DNA of 64,000 bases from Euborellia annulipes (taxonomy: Eukaryota > Arthropoda > Insecta > Dermaptera > Anisolabididae). The stretch covers positions 20,010 through 84,009 of the forward strand of contig JAKCPI010005713.1 of NCBI GenBank assembly GCA_023213315.1, in the 5' to 3' direction. Under the pieces are notes generated by a model. It made no database searches and had not been told where the DNA came from. It was given only the letters and a program-made list of their open reading frames with translations. Positions 41,269-53,384 of this stretch are shown here, one piece after another; positions within the stretch are counted from its first letter, which is position 1, and each line of letters opens with the position of its first letter. The translations under genes were made by a program, and so were the position numbers.

Positions 41269-41589
41269 TATAAAATCCACATAATGACTTTTCGCCAGCT
41301 CTGAGGATGGTTCAAACACGGAACCGAAACGTCAGCTGTGTGAATTAAACGAATAAAGAAATAACCTTAGTTGCATCTCTCATTTCTGCCTTCTTATTAA
41401 AATAACACCTCAGCTATAAATTGGTTTTGTAGCATTTCAATTATCGTAAGATTTGATCCTGGTTGTCCAATTTTTCATATTTTTTTTTTTTTTTTTTTAG
41501 TATTCCCATGGTTTTTCTTTTGAGGCAAATAAATTTTATTATTGACAAATCCTGGTTTGATCACATATGCCCTTGCACTATGTGTATAA

Positions 41590-41655
41590 TTCCCAATAAC
41601 TGAAGATGGCCAAATAAATTCAGGCCAAAACGTCTTATTCTGGGAGTTTTATTAA
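41590..41655 (+). repeat. Hammerhead-like core (HH-4), decayed
   Basis: CTGAAGATGGCC, a loop, then GGCCAAAACGTC. The GAAA core base has changed to A, so cleavage is unlikely. No inverted partner is nearby. Confidence 0.4.
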
Positions 41656-41879
41656 CCTGGATAATCCCAATTTGGCTGATATCTCCAATTCTCCACTATA
41701 TTCCCAAGGTTTTGTTAAAATGTTTTATTGTAAGATGTCAGTGGCAGGTATTTTTTTAATATACGCTATAGGTGTATGATCCAAGATGTACCCTATATTA
41801 ATTTTATTAAAATTTAGTGACGGTCATATTTTCTCACTATAGCAGGAAATGGTGACTTAGAAAATGCGGAATTTTTGTA

Positions 41880-42200
41880 TTCTCTTTACCTTTATATGAT
41901 ATATATATATATATATATAGAGGAGAGAGAGAGGGCGAAGGTATTGCATTAATGCCAACAAATTTTGTTTTGAGGCCCCCTGAGTTAAAAAAAAATGGCC
42001 TGTCTGTCCGTGTGTCTGTGAACAAAATACAGTATCTCAAGAAGAAACGAGCTAGGAGGTCGAAATTTTATATTTAAGTTAAAATGCCTCATCAGGCGAG
42101 AAAATAAGCTTTTGCCAAAGAGTACTATGTAGTAGTACCCTACCAATATTTTTCAGTTTTTTTTTTTGATTTTCTCAAAATTCGCTCTAACGATTTTGAA
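41880..42200 (+). repeat. Family B, diverged 5' part
   Basis: CTTTACCTTTATATGATAT start with (AT)n, then TTTTGAGGCCCCCTGAG, GAGCTAGGAGGTCGAAATTT and CTCAAAATTCGCTC. The 3' part is missing, with another hammerhead-like scrap (TTTCGGC...CCTGAGGATGGG) at 42265-42320. Confidence 0.55.
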
Positions 42201-42339
42201 GTAAAATGATTAAATATATGTGATGTATAAATGAAAGAAAATTGAAAAATGTTGAATTTATAACTCGATATGTTTCGGCGATATATTTCGGCCTATTCTC
42301 CTGAGGATGGGTTAATTAATAGCCAGAAATATATCTCTT

Positions 42340-43240
42340 GTTTTTCATAGGAGACATAGGGCCGTGTTAACAAAATATAAATAGAAAAAAAATATATATA
42401 GGCCTATATATATATTTTCTATGTTTATAAAGAGACTGTCCGCACGAAAAGGTACCACTGGGCTAAATTTCCAAGAGAGCCGATTAAAAAGAGTTCAAAA
42501 AAATAATTTTTTTTTTATTCTGATTCTCTAGTTCTTCTGAAATATTCGATTCATCAGAATCGATGTATTTTATATACAAAATTTGAAAAAACAAGACTTT
42601 AAACTCGTTTTTCTCAAAACTAGATTTTTCATAACCAAAATTTTAAAAATTCATATCTTCCAAACAAAAAAAGATACAAAAAATTCTCAGCAAGATGTGT
42701 TCTGTTCAGAAAGCATAAAAACTCAAATTTGACACCGATGAAGATTTGGTACCTGTTCATGTGGACGGTCACATACAGAATCTAAACATTTTAGAAATAT
42801 ATTTTAAGACATATCCAGATCGTTCTGGCCCCATGACAACAAAATTTATTTTTGATTTCTATCACTGAAAGTTCTGAACCGAAATGGTGGTGGAGTGTCT
42901 GGTACATCTGATGACCCAAATGACCAAAAGCCTATAAACTTAAAAGAAATAATCCACAAGTGCAACTTTTGACCAATTTGCTCATTCTATTATCTGCGAG
43001 TTTTTTTATATTTTTATCCATTTAAATATCAGACCTATTATATATGTATTTTATTGTTATTTTTTAATGCTCTCTATAATTGGAGTAAAAAAAGAGAGCT
43101 AAATGAATAAATATTAGAATTAATTACAAGCCGGCTTTAAGGAGATGTGAAAGGATCGTGATTGCAAAAACTAGAAAGGACTATCCAGGGGAAGGAGCCG
43201 GGCGTAAATTACGGTAGAAGAAAATAGCAAATATTTTATA
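42340..43240. other. No gene seen
   Basis: AT-rich; the segment ACTGTCCGCACGAAAAGGTA near 42426 and GTGGACGGTCACATACAG near 42757 are weakly inverted, hinting at another decayed element. Confidence 0.3.
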
Positions 43241-43249
43241 CTTCATTCA

Positions 43250-43770
43250 TTTGTTTCACAAATTCATTTGTTTATATTTACATGTTTTTTAATGACACCT
43301 GTATGATTTTGTTTTGATTTTTCTTTCCAAAATTAACGAAAAATGTCGTTCTTTTCTGTGATTATTTCAAAAACTATTCAGTTTTCGGGAAAATATCAAA
43401 AAATAAAAACTTTTTAAAATTGAGTATTTTATCATAATATAACAAAAAAATTGATAATTTCGAAATTTCTGAAAAAACTTATTAGGTAAAGTACTACTTC
43501 CAAGTGACGTATTTACTCCAAAAGTTGATAGAAATCTACAATTTTAGTGTAAGGAGCATATACCAAATTTCATCGATCTAGCTGCTTTGGTTTTTAAGCA
43601 ATCGTGTTCCACACACACACACACACACACGCACAGACATAATGCCCAAAATGGTATTTTTGGACTCAGGGAGGTCTAAAACGTGGATAAACATTAAAAT
43701 CTCGAAGTCGAATTTTTTTACGATTACAATACGGTACTTTCTCTTTATATTCTATACGAGAAAGTAAAAA
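43250..43770 (+). repeat. Family P, single arm
   Basis: Collinear with the right arm of the palindrome at 45949-46823: TTCATTTGTTTATATTTACA, AAGTAGTACTT-type blocks, CGATCTAGCTGCTTTGG, (CA)n, GGACTCAGGGAGGTCTAAAA, and a terminal ACTTTCTC...GAGAAAGT pair. Confidence 0.75.
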
Positions 43771-44519
43771 AGTCAAAATATGTTTGATGTGATGGGGATT
43801 AAGATTTTTATCCTGAACTTAAGATTAAAATCCATCTTAAGAAAAAAAAAATGTATTCAAATGCTGTCTGTCAAATATTAAATTGGAATTTAATCTCATT
43901 AACAAATTTTGTTATCTTTTTTCATTTACTAACCTAAAATTATTAATTTCATTGAATATTTATAAAAAAAAAAATTTCTTATCTTTTTTATTCCATTGAT
44001 GAAAGATTAGGAGGATATCCTTGTGTGTTTTGACAATTGATGCGGTAATATAATCAAATATCCTCTTTTTGTATTTTTTTTATACTCTCTTGATAAGGAG
44101 CGTTAAAAAAAGGGAAAACCAGAAAAAATTTTAAGTTCTTTTAATATTTTTATTTTTTTTTGTGTGTGAAATATCCCTAAATTTTAGGGATGTTTCCTGT
44201 CCACCACCTCCCTTTTTTCATTGAAAAGAAAACATTTTCCGGTTGACTAAATAAGATTCCTAATTATGTTTATAATAATGTTGAATAACAAAATAAACGG
44301 CTTTTTAACAGCTTTTTTATACCCCCCCCTACACCCTGGTTGGAGATACTGACAAATGTCATTGTTGATAAATCCAAATTGACGCCTCCTCAAAAGTGAA
44401 GAAACCCCATTAAAATCACTCATTGGTCATAGATACATGACTAAAGTTATTTTAAAATTTTTCTTCATTTATTAAACAAATAACTACCTGCCTTCTCTGT
44501 AAAAAATATTGTATTAAAT

Positions 44520-44785
44520 AACAGAAATCACGAAATAATCAGACAATTTTACATGGTCGAGGTTTCGGTCGCACGTCGCAATCTTCTTCAAGGCCATGTA
44601 TGGAGTTATTTTAGTGCCAGCTGTTGATTCTTTCCTCATGAGTGCATTTATAACGCAAGTGTTTAAAACAATTAGGCCTACACATTTTATTAATGAGTGC
44701 ACACAGCAACTAATAAGATTCAAATTCACCTGCATCTCAAGGCCATGAAGAAAGTTAGTACCTGCAACCGAAACGCCCACCTGGA
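44520..44785. repeat. Foldback with hammerhead-like core (HH-5)
   Basis: Minus strand: TTGAAGAAGATTGCG...GACCGAAACCTCGACC; plus strand at the other end: ATGAAGAAAG...CAACCGAAACGCCC. CTGA is not intact on either side, so it is a degenerate pair. Confidence 0.4.
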
Positions 44786-45138
44786 AACAAAATTTCTTTA
44801 ATGAATGTTGATAAATTATTAACCGATAAATAATGAAAAAATTATTAAATTTAAAAAAATTATAACAGTGAAAATTTAGAATAAATTAGAATTTCCTAAT
44901 AACAAACACCAAGGTTAGCTTTTTTTTTTTTTTTTTGTAACTCATACGTATCTAAATCTATATATATATATATATTTTCTTATTCTGAATAACATTTAAT
45001 TTATCCTATGAAGCTCTGATTGTGCAGAAAATCTTATCAAAGGAAAAAGTATTGATAAGCAAGATAAATGTATTTTTTTTTAAAGACGTATTTCAAAAGA
45101 CGGAAAAAATACGGTGTGTGTTTTTTTTTAAGTATCAT

Positions 45139-45190
45139 CATGCGCGTAACTAGAGGATTTGGCTGGGGGGGGGCCCTAGTTACGCCCATG
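45139..45190. mobile_element. hAT-like MITE family 3, 52 bp
   Basis: CATGCGCGTAACTAG and CTAGTTACGCCCATG around only about 20 internal bases with poly-G. A perfect 8-bp duplication AGTATCAT (45131-45138, 45191-45198) proves it moved as a unit or was reduced afterwards. Confidence 0.9.
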
Positions 45191-45580
45191 AGTATCATTC
45201 ATAATTTTTGTAGAAAATTAGAAGGGAAATGTAATACACTATTTTGATATTTATTTTCGTTTTCAATCGAGTAAGAAGAATTTTTTCCTTTTTGGAAAAA
45301 AGAACATAAGCTTGTATGGATTCTTACAGAAAATTTTCTCTTATACCAGTATACTCTAAAAAGATCGTTTTTTTTTTTTAGTCTTCGCATCTTAGGCCTT
45401 ATTGCAATAAATACGATATATTAGCAGGCATATTTTCTTTAAATATACTTCATAACATACCTAAAAATTTGAATAAATATGGAATGGGTCTAATGCCGAA
45501 AAATTATTTTAAAATAAATATACTGTACTTCATAACATTTGACAATTCAAATAATAAATATATAATGAAATTTTGCTACC

Positions 45581-45755
45581 CAGCCTTGGTGTAGTGGTTA
45601 GCTGGCCATTTGTACCAAAGGTCGCGGGTTCACATCCCGTCCCATGCGACGAAAATTTATTTAAATTGATTTGGCCACCTATCAATAGGGACGGGGTTTA
45701 AATGGCCCCCGATGCCGAGAAAAACCTTAAATAAAAATAAAATTAAAAAAAACAA
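45581..45755 (+). mobile_element. SINE-2 (tRNA-derived)
   Basis: CAGCCTTGGTGTAGTGGTTA (A box) and GGGTTCACATCCC (B box), a body with GGGACGGGGTTTAAATGGCC, then GATGCCGAGAAAAACCTTAA and an A-rich tail. The head differs from SINE-1. Confidence 0.8.
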
Positions 45756-45948
45756 AAAGAAATTTCAATGAAAAAATAATTTTTACTAAAGTGAAAAAAA
45801 ATGGTGGGCTAGAGAAGCGATTCTCAACCCATGGGCCGTGGGCTGATTGAAACTGGGCCGCGGATGTCTTAGGAAAAATAAAATGTATTAAAATAAAAAT
45901 AAAATAATAATAAAAATAAATAAAAATATGGGGATTGACTTCCCCGAG

Positions 45949-46823
45949 ACTTTCTCGTATATTCTTTTGGAATTACGTCTGGGTGTGTGTGTGAACACGA
46001 TTGCTTAAAAACCAAAGCAGCTAGATCGATGAAATTTGGTATATGCTCCTTACATTAAAATGGTAGATTTCTATCAACTTTTGGAGTAAATACGTCACTT
46101 GGAAGTAGTACTTTGACTTAAAAAGTTTTTTCAAAATTTTGAAATTTTCAATTTTTTTGTTAAATTATGATAAAATACTCTATTTTAAAAGGTTTTTATT
46201 CTTTGACATTTTTACGAAAACTGAATAGTTTTTGAAATAATCAAAGAAGAAATAGAAAATTTTCGTTAATTTTGATAAAAAATCAAAACAAAATCATACA
46301 GGTGTCATTAAAAAAAGGGTTCATTTGTTTCACAAATTCATTTGTTTATATTTACCCTTTTTTTAATGACACTTGTATGATTTTGTTTTGATTTTTTTAT
46401 CAAAATTAACGAAAATTTTCTATTTCTTCTTTGATTATTTCAAAAACTATTCAGTTTTCGTAAAAATGTCAAAGAATAAAAACCTTTTAAAATAGAGTAT
46501 TTTATCATAATTTAACAAAAAAATTGAAAATTTCAAAATTTTTGAAAAAACTTTTTAAGTAAAGTACTACTTCCAAGTGACTATTTACTCAAAAAGTTGA
46601 TAGAAATCTACAATTTTAATGTAAGGAGCATATACCAAATTTCATCGATCTAGCTGCTTTGGTTTTTAAGCAATCGTGTTCCACACACACACACACACAC
46701 ACACACAGACATAATGCCAAAAATGGTTTTTTTGGACTCAGGGAGGTCTAAAACGTGGAGAAACATCAAAATCTCGAAGTCGAATTTTTTTACGATTACA
46801 TAACTTTCTCTATACGAGAAAGT
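45949..46823. repeat. Family P palindrome, arms about 370 bp
   Basis: Left arm (from ACTTTCTCGTAT) and right arm (to ATACGAGAAAGT) are reverse complements around a 34-base centre at 46320-46353. The left arm lacks about 100 bp near its outer end. Transcribed, it would form a very long hairpin. Confidence 0.85.
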
Positions 46824-46829
46824 AAAAAG

Positions 46830-47330
46830 CAAAAAAAAAATAATCAAAAAGTGGAGTGCGATTTAAGGCTAAAATAAAACTATCCAGTTTTCATCCAAAT
46901 ATTGACCGTAGGTCAAAAATAGCATTTTTTCATAAACATGACCCATAGTTTTTAAGATTTCTTTTTGTTCTTAATACAAAGTAAATGCAATAAAATCAAT
47001 TTCATTTTTAAGCAATTACACTGGACTCTGGATATTTCGAAATCCAAGGGACTTAAGTCAAAAAATCGAGAGTGGGCTGTATTTGTTTAAATCAAATCCT
47101 TCTTGCACACTTTTGTTTTAAATTTTAAAAGTACCAACCCATTTTACTTATACATACACACACATACATTTATATATATAGGCCTAAACACTGGGCCTCA
47201 ATTTTTTTTTTTACGGAAAAAGTGGGCCGTACATCAAAAAAGGTTGGGACCCGCTGGCCTAGAGTATTAAAAATGTTTTTTTATCGGTATCTGAGGCCAT
47301 TTCGATCCCTTCTTCATTGATTGGTGTCTA
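46830..47330. other. No gene seen
   Basis: AT-rich; the ends ACTGGGCC...GGGCCGTAC near 47190-47235 and TGGGCCGTGGGC near 45833 suggest an old element around family P. Confidence 0.3.
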
Positions 47331-47335
47331 CTAAC

Positions 47336-47564
47336 CATAGGGTAGCCAGGGGGGTTTGGGGTTCAACCCCCCCCATGGGACCCAACCATGACTAGATATT
47401 TAATACAAATTATATTTCATATAGGATAAGAGAAAGTATAATATATTAATTTACTCTAGCTAAAAAAAACAAACCAAAATGATTTATAAATACCCTAAAA
47501 TAATCTTAAATTTTTGAAAAAAATTTCTTGATCCCCCCATCAAAAATTTCTGGCTACGCCAATG
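47336..47564 (+). mobile_element. hAT-like family 5 copy
   Basis: CATAGGGTAGCCAGGGGGGT at left and CTGGCTACGCCAATG at right, with GGTTTGGGGTTCAACCCCCC. The inner part has AGGATAAGAGAAAGT, the family B end motif. Confidence 0.65.
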
Positions 47565-47574
47565 TATCTAATTC

Positions 47575-47660
47575 ATTTGAAGGAAATTTTTTGCCTGGGT
47601 CGGGATGCGAACCCTCGACCTTTGGCACTGAGCCATAGGCCAAGAGCTAGAAAAATGTCA
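47575..47660 (-). repeat. tRNA-like SINE head fragment
   Basis: Minus strand: AGCTCTTGGCCTATGGCTCA then GAGGGTTCGCATCCC, an A-box and B-box pair at tRNA-like spacing. No A-rich tail follows. Confidence 0.5.
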
Positions 47661-48858
47661 TCGCTTGAAATGGAAAGCGAACCTCTGACACCTAAGAGGC
47701 GAGATCTATACATCTAATTAAAATTGACACTACAATTATGAAGCAATAACACTTTATTAAAATGTAAGCTTATTGATTGAAAAATAAATTGTTTTCTCTC
47801 TCGAATAGTTAGTTACCTAGCAAGGTGGTCTATAAGCAAAGGTCAGAAGGCTACGCCCCTTAAAGGACCGACCCTAGCGAGAATTTTTTCTAAACCAGTT
47901 ACCCTAAACAAAAAAAAAAAAAATACCTGAACTCCAACTAAAGACGGTTAAAAAATTTTCTCTCTTACTCTATATGTAAAAGAAAGTAGAATGAATGAAT
48001 GAAGTCTTTGACGTGCCCTTTTGTCTTTCTTTATTCCAACTCTAAATCTAAATTGACACCCAACAACTGCACAAATCCTAGCCAGAAAAATCAACCATAT
48101 AAGGATGCAAATAATATTAATATTAATCAATAGTGTCTATTTATTCCTTAAGCCATCATCGTCGTGATTATCATTATTATATAAGCAAGAAAAAAAAAAA
48201 AATCTCGAATCATTTTTATGAATGAAGTTGATTCAATTTCATCATTATGTCAATATCTTAAATATTCATTATTGATATTGAAAATCCATATTATAAATGG
48301 CATAATGCATTTATTAAAATGCAAATTTAACTAATGATTCATATATTGATTTCAATCTTGGAATAAAGAAGTCATTTAATGGAATTGAATGAAAAGCAAA
48401 AAAAATATTTGCTTTTAACAAACGTTTCCAACTGTGCTTAGTCACAAAATATGTTTAATTAGTTGGATAGCAAGTTCATTAACGATTAATCGATTTAAAA
48501 GCTAATTTGATCTTTTAACCCTTTTGAACTTCCGACTCCATCTTTTATTAAAAAAAAGAAAAAGATGAATGATCCAGTGGCAAGGGCGGATACTCCTCTG
48601 GATTCTTGGTGCTTATAGGCTTGATTCCCGTCCTAAAAAAAAAAAATTGAATTAGTCTTGGTGATCAGTTAAGACTTAATTAAAAGAATTTCAAGTTAAA
48701 AGGCTACAATCATATTTACCTTTTTTTTTTTTTTTTGAAGATTTTCTCTCCAAGTTTTTCAAACTCACATATAGGCCACACTAAACACTAAAAAAGTTAT
48801 TTTCATTTACTGCAAAAAATTTACCTATAGAGAAAAGGAAAAAAAAGGTTTTAAATTT
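47661..48858. other. No gene seen
   Basis: AT-rich, with a decayed B-box form TTGATTCCCGTCC at 48621. Nothing codes. Confidence 0.3.
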
Positions 48859-49560
48859 TACTTTCTCTTACCTCTATATATGTTAATTAGGAACCGACCG
48901 AATATTTGATTTGGGCCAGTTTCGGCCAAAAATCCTGGTTTCGGCCGTGGTTTCGGTTTCGGTCAAAAACTAGCCGAAACTTGATTCTGAAAAGATGGAA
49001 TGAGACTCGCAGGCAAAAAAAATGTCAAATGATTTGCACTTGAGGGGGAAAAAAATTTTCCGCCCGGTGAAAAAGGGGCGGAAAAAATTTAGTCTCCCTA
49101 AAAAAAAAAGGTAAAATGATTTTCACGGAAGGGAAAAAAATTTCAAAAAAAAAGAAAAGTAAAATGATATGAATTTTGTATAGGAAATACAAGTGTTTCG
49201 GTTTCGGTTACGGTTTCGGCCGAAAGTAAGATTGAGGCCCAAATTCGGTTTCGGTTTCGGCTGAAAATTTTGTTTCGGTCGGACCCTAATGTTAGAGAGA
49301 AAGAGAAAGTATTGGTTTCATGTCAAAAATTCGATGTCGAGATTAGGCACTCCCCCTTCCCCCTAGGGCGTGAAAATAAGCTTTTAATCAAATTCGGCCA
49401 AATAGTACTAGTACTTTACTGATGTACTCTTTCAGTTCTTTTCGATTTTCTCAAAATTTGCTACATTGATTTTGATTAAACTTCAAAAATCAATTATTTT
49501 TTAGATGCTCTTTAAAATGTATATTCTCATTTTGCCATTGAAATCTTCTAAAGACCACTT
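48859..49560 (+). repeat. Family B, split at its 5' end
   Basis: ACTTTCTCTTACCTC at 48859, interrupted at 48888-49288, then GAGAAAGTATTGGTTTCATG and TAGTACTAGTACTTTACTGA to ATCTTCTAAAGACCAC. Confidence 0.7.
48888..49288. mobile_element. CGGTTTCGG-terminus element
   Basis: Termini TAGGAACCGACCGAA and TTCGGTCGGACCCTA with several TTTCGG repeats inside each end. Flanks ATGTTAAT and ATGTTAGA match 6 of 8. It inserted into family B. Confidence 0.7.
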
Positions 49561-50145
49561 TACAAATTATAACCTGGAAGAAATCCTGCCTAGCCAAATA
49601 CAAAATACGAAGACAATAGAGTATTTTTTTACCTCGTCTCCACCATCAGATCGGTGACAACAAATTATTAGAATATGATTTTTTTTTAATGTCAATTCTT
49701 CCACCCAAAAATCAAATACAGTATAGGCCTACTGTATAAACAAAGAGATTAAAGTTCATAAAAAAAAATTGGTGTAACCTTCGGTGATTGAAAGTTGTGT
49801 GGTGTGTGTTGTTACAATAAATATTTTTGAGTCATTAATTGCAAAACCAATGCTCTAATTTCTGAACGACATTACGACATATACATCCATTGGAAAAGTT
49901 GCAGTGAATTTTCAAAAAAAAAAAACTACAATATTTTAACACAAAGTGTCCGAGAGTTCACATTAGATTGTTGTCAAATTTAATAATATATATTTTGTAA
50001 CCAAGGCAACCATTTCTACTCTCATTTCATCCGCGCTGTCCCCGTTTGTTTGGTTTTTTTTGGGTTGGGTGTTCCATGGGATTTTTTTTTTTAGATGGGG
50101 TACAAAAGTAGAGTGTGCTTCAAATATATATTTATTTTTTTCTTT
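49561..50145. other. No gene seen
   Basis: AT-rich with scraps of family B (GGTGATTGAAAGTTGTGTG at 49785). Confidence 0.3.
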
Positions 50146-50149
50146 TGTT

Positions 50150-50325
50150 TTAAGTCTTTTTTGACAACTAAGGCCATTTAGACCCCATCCTTATTTATTT
50201 CAAATGATTTGTATTCAAATCAAATGAAATAAATTTTTCTCGCTTGGGACGGGAGGCGAACCCGGGACTCCTGCGCGAGAGGCTAGGTGTCTTCTCTCTG
50301 AGCCACGGCTCCCGGGCTCAAATAA
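50150..50325 (-). mobile_element. SINE-3 (tRNA-derived)
   Basis: Minus strand: GCCCGGGAGCCGTGGCTCAG, AGAGAAGACACCTAGCC, then GTCCCGGGTTCGCCTCCC (B box), an AAATTTATTTCATTTGATT body and GGCCTTAGTTGTCAAAAAAG. A distinct head from SINE-1 and SINE-2. Confidence 0.7.
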
Positions 50326-50800
50326 AGTATATATTTTTTTTTTTTTGGCCACCAGCGCGGTTTATCAATCAATCAAAATTTCTATAAATATTAATAATTT
50401 AGCAACTTTGTTTTTCATTCTTTGATTTTTTTGAATAAAATATCAACTTTTTATCATTTCCTTTATAAATAGTAATTGTTTACACTTATTCCTTCCCCCA
50501 AATTGCTTCTTATTTGAATCTGTTTAAGAAAATCCCTCAAACTACATTTTAATAATTTATTGCGCCGGTGGATATATGTGAAATGGAATTTTTTAAAGAC
50601 CTCTCCTGGGCTTTATGATGAAAACAAATATAAAATATGAGCATTTAAATTCAATACATTCATGCCCTAGAGGGAGGTAGCCCCCCTGGGTACGCCACAC
50701 AAGCTTGGCATTTCTTTTCTCGCCATTTGCGTGCGCTATAGTCTAAAATTTCAGAGTGTGAGAACGTCGCCGGGTCCCATCGGTAATTGGCAAATTAAAA
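50326..50800. other. No gene seen
   Basis: AT-rich single-copy-looking sequence. Confidence 0.25.
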
Positions 50801-51170
50801 TATATGCGTTTATCTTATTCTAATAAACGAGCATTGTTCGTTTGTTCATATCTGAAAGAAGTACTTTTTTAGTTTTTTCCAATTTTCTCGTAATTACCTT
50901 TAACGATTTTTTTTTTTTTTAATTTTAAATATTTTCTATTTCCAGTAAAGCAAACAAATTGCTCAAGATCGAGTCGGCCCTCAAGTACTAGTACTTTACT
51001 GATGTACTTTTTTAGTTTTTTCCAATTTTCTCGTTTTAACTATTTCTTTTAAAATTTAAATATTTATGTATTTGCGCCGGTAAACAAAACAAATTACGTT
51101 TAATCTCGTTTTTGGGAAACTTCGAGTACTAGTACTTTACTGATGTACTTTTTAAATTTTTTCCAATTTT
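50800..51170 (+). repeat. Family B core repeated three times
   Basis: The block CTGATGTACTTTTTTAGTTT, TTTCCAATTTTCTCG appears at about 50862, 51000 and 51139, the last two preceded by AGTACTAGTACTTTA. Unit spacing is about 138 bp. Confidence 0.7.
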
Positions 51171-52355
51171 ATTAAAATGCCCGAGCTCCAGCTCGGTCAT
51201 CCCAGAACTAGAAATTAAACCCCAGCAGCCGGGAGGGAAAATTACAAATAAGTTCTTTGAGCCTTTGGACTGCGGAGAGATATAGGTCTCGCCTCGTGTG
51301 CTAGGGTCAGGAGTTCGCTTTTCATTGCAATTCATGAAAACTTTCTAAATTATCTCTTTCTCTCTTCAGTCATTAGTGTCAATCCTGACACGTTGTGGTT
51401 ACACTGAGGTGTAAGTTTCAAGGAATAACACTGAGGTGGGTTCCCGTTTCCTTCCTCAGGCGGAGGCATCTTGGATAATATTTTGCCATGATGTGGATTT
51501 GAACTCGAGTTGTCTACAAACTCAGGATTATCTACTTTATCCCCTCCGCTAATCGCATCTTCTAAATTATATTGGATACTAAATTATTTAAAAAAAAAAA
51601 TGGCCTCAGATGCCGAGAAAGAACTTAAATAAATAAAAAATAGTCTTTTTCGCCCATTTACACTCGGAAAATTTTGTCACTTAAAAACGTTACCGTTTGC
51701 CGGGATAAAAGAGGTTCTATAGCAGATCCTAAATCCCCAAATGAAGCTCAGGCTACTACGTACATATTTCTTATTTTCTGCGCTACATAATAAACCCATT
51801 TCAATTTCAAAGACTTCTATATTCTATCCTTCTATCAATCATATCAATAAATAAATGATTAATAATATACTAGAAAGATATTTATATGTGAATAAAAAAA
51901 AGCTTGAAGGCATTCGATTCATTCATTTGCAGGAAGTCGTGTCCAAAGTTGATGTATGAATATATTGAGCGTTCGTTAGTTGTTTATGGGCTTGGTTTCT
52001 TTCTTTTTTTTTACTTCACTCGGAAATGTCGCAAAACCAAAAGAACAACAAGAAATTAACATTTTTTTTTTTTTTTTGTATGTTTTCAAAACAAAGAATT
52101 CTCCAACTCCATTGAATACGCTATCTGTCTGTTCATTGAAATTAGTTTTTATAATGAACTTTTTTAAATATTTTTTCTGAGTGTTTGAATGAGACTAGCG
52201 ACACTTCCTCCATTTTCTCGGGCATACATAGTCAAGATAACAGAAAAATCTGGTGCGACTGGCACAGGACACAACTTTCTCTCATTAAAAATAGAAGACA
52301 TTTTTTTGGCTTTTTGTAGTTTATTTTAGCAAATATTAATAATACCATAAAATAT
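51171..52355. other. Decayed SINE pieces, no gene
   Basis: A minus-strand tRNA-like head (GGAGTTCGC, 51300-51325) and a SINE-2-type tail (GATGCCGAGAAAGAACTTAA, 51611-51630) are recognisable, plus a family B end (AATCTGGTGCGACTGG) at 52247. The rest is AT-rich. Confidence 0.45.
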
Positions 52356-52520
52356 GTTACTAATTACAATAAAATACAACGTTTCGACTGCTCTTCAGGT
52401 AGATGCATTCACTTTGAATAATGAACACTATTCAAAGTACATCTACCTGATGACAGTTGCAGAATTAACAGCGGAAACGTATTTTATTGTATTATTATTT
52501 GCTAAAATAACATCTCCCAT
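52355..52520. repeat. Foldback with two hammerhead-like cores (HH-6)
   Basis: Minus-strand arm: CTGAAGAGCAGTCGAAACGT. Plus-strand arm: CTGATGACAGTTGCAG, AATTAACAGCGGAAACGTAT. Both keep CTGAnGA and GAAAC. The arms pair through GCATCTACCTGA-type sequence around ACACTATTC. Confidence 0.65.
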
Positions 52521-53384
52521 TTTTTCAAATTGTGTTATATTGTGAAATGTACATGAATAAAAATTAATTGAATTAATTATTAGGAAGATAATCAGGGAAG
52601 ATTTGTAATGTTTTATGTTAAAAGTTTATCAAACCTGTCCCCGAAGAAAAAGCCCTAAGAGAGTATTTTTTTCGCCATGGAACGCATTAACGTATTTTAC
52701 ATTAATTTATATGAGAAAGATTGTTTCGCATAACGATTGTTTCGCTTTACGAGTATGCTTCTCGAATTAAACTCGTTAAACGAGATTCCACTGTATATGC
52801 CTACTACTGTATATGCCTGTACTAATTTTCCATTTCTATCTTTCTTAATTATGACGAAATTTGAGTTGGATGCATATAATTGGTGTTTGATTCTTATTCT
52901 TTTGACTAAACGTTTTCTCATTTATTTCCTAAATTCCCTCGGATAGAGATAGCTAGCTAGTGTGTTTGCATATAAAAATGGAACACGGATGATCTATTTT
53001 CTCATTCACTTCCTGAGTTTTATTTTTTATCTTTATGTAAACAATTTCGCCTCCACGTTTACGGTGCTTCTTCTTTTGCCTTGTATACTGTACTCTCCAT
53101 TCATACTTTTATTTGGGTCAGGTTGTTTGTTAGAAGGGAGAAAAATAAAAATAGCTATTTCATACGATAATGAATTGGCTTCTTAAAAAAATAACCAAAA
53201 ACCTGTCAATTAATTAAAATATTTTTATAAAATCGATAGATAGATATTTCAACAGCTTTCGATATTCTGAGCGGATGTTTATAAATCAGTCAAAATACGA
53301 TTTATAATGTTCGTCATTCTGAATGAGAATGAACGATCAGCAATAAGGGAATTAAAATTAAATATACAAATTAAACACTAGGTT
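52521..53384. other. No gene seen
   Basis: AT-rich. Frames at 52697-52946 on both strands are shadows of each other with no motif. Confidence 0.3.

Larger units (their letters stand above)
40363..41398. repeat. Foldback with hammerhead-like cores (HH-3), split by mariner
   Basis: Left arm 40363-40505 and right arm 41270-41398 are near-perfect reverse complements. Each carries CTGAGGA, a GGTTC/GAACC stem and GAAACGTC. A second small hairpin (GTTAAACAACTCTTATATA / TATATAAGAGTTGTTCAAC) lies at 40495-40552. The mariner at 40557-41268 sits between the arms at a TA. Confidence 0.85.

Noticed and set aside
51940..51990. Second exon of the 39.26 kb gene after TTTGCAG at 51931
   Set aside because: The following frame meets a stop within a few codons and does not read like a C2 domain.
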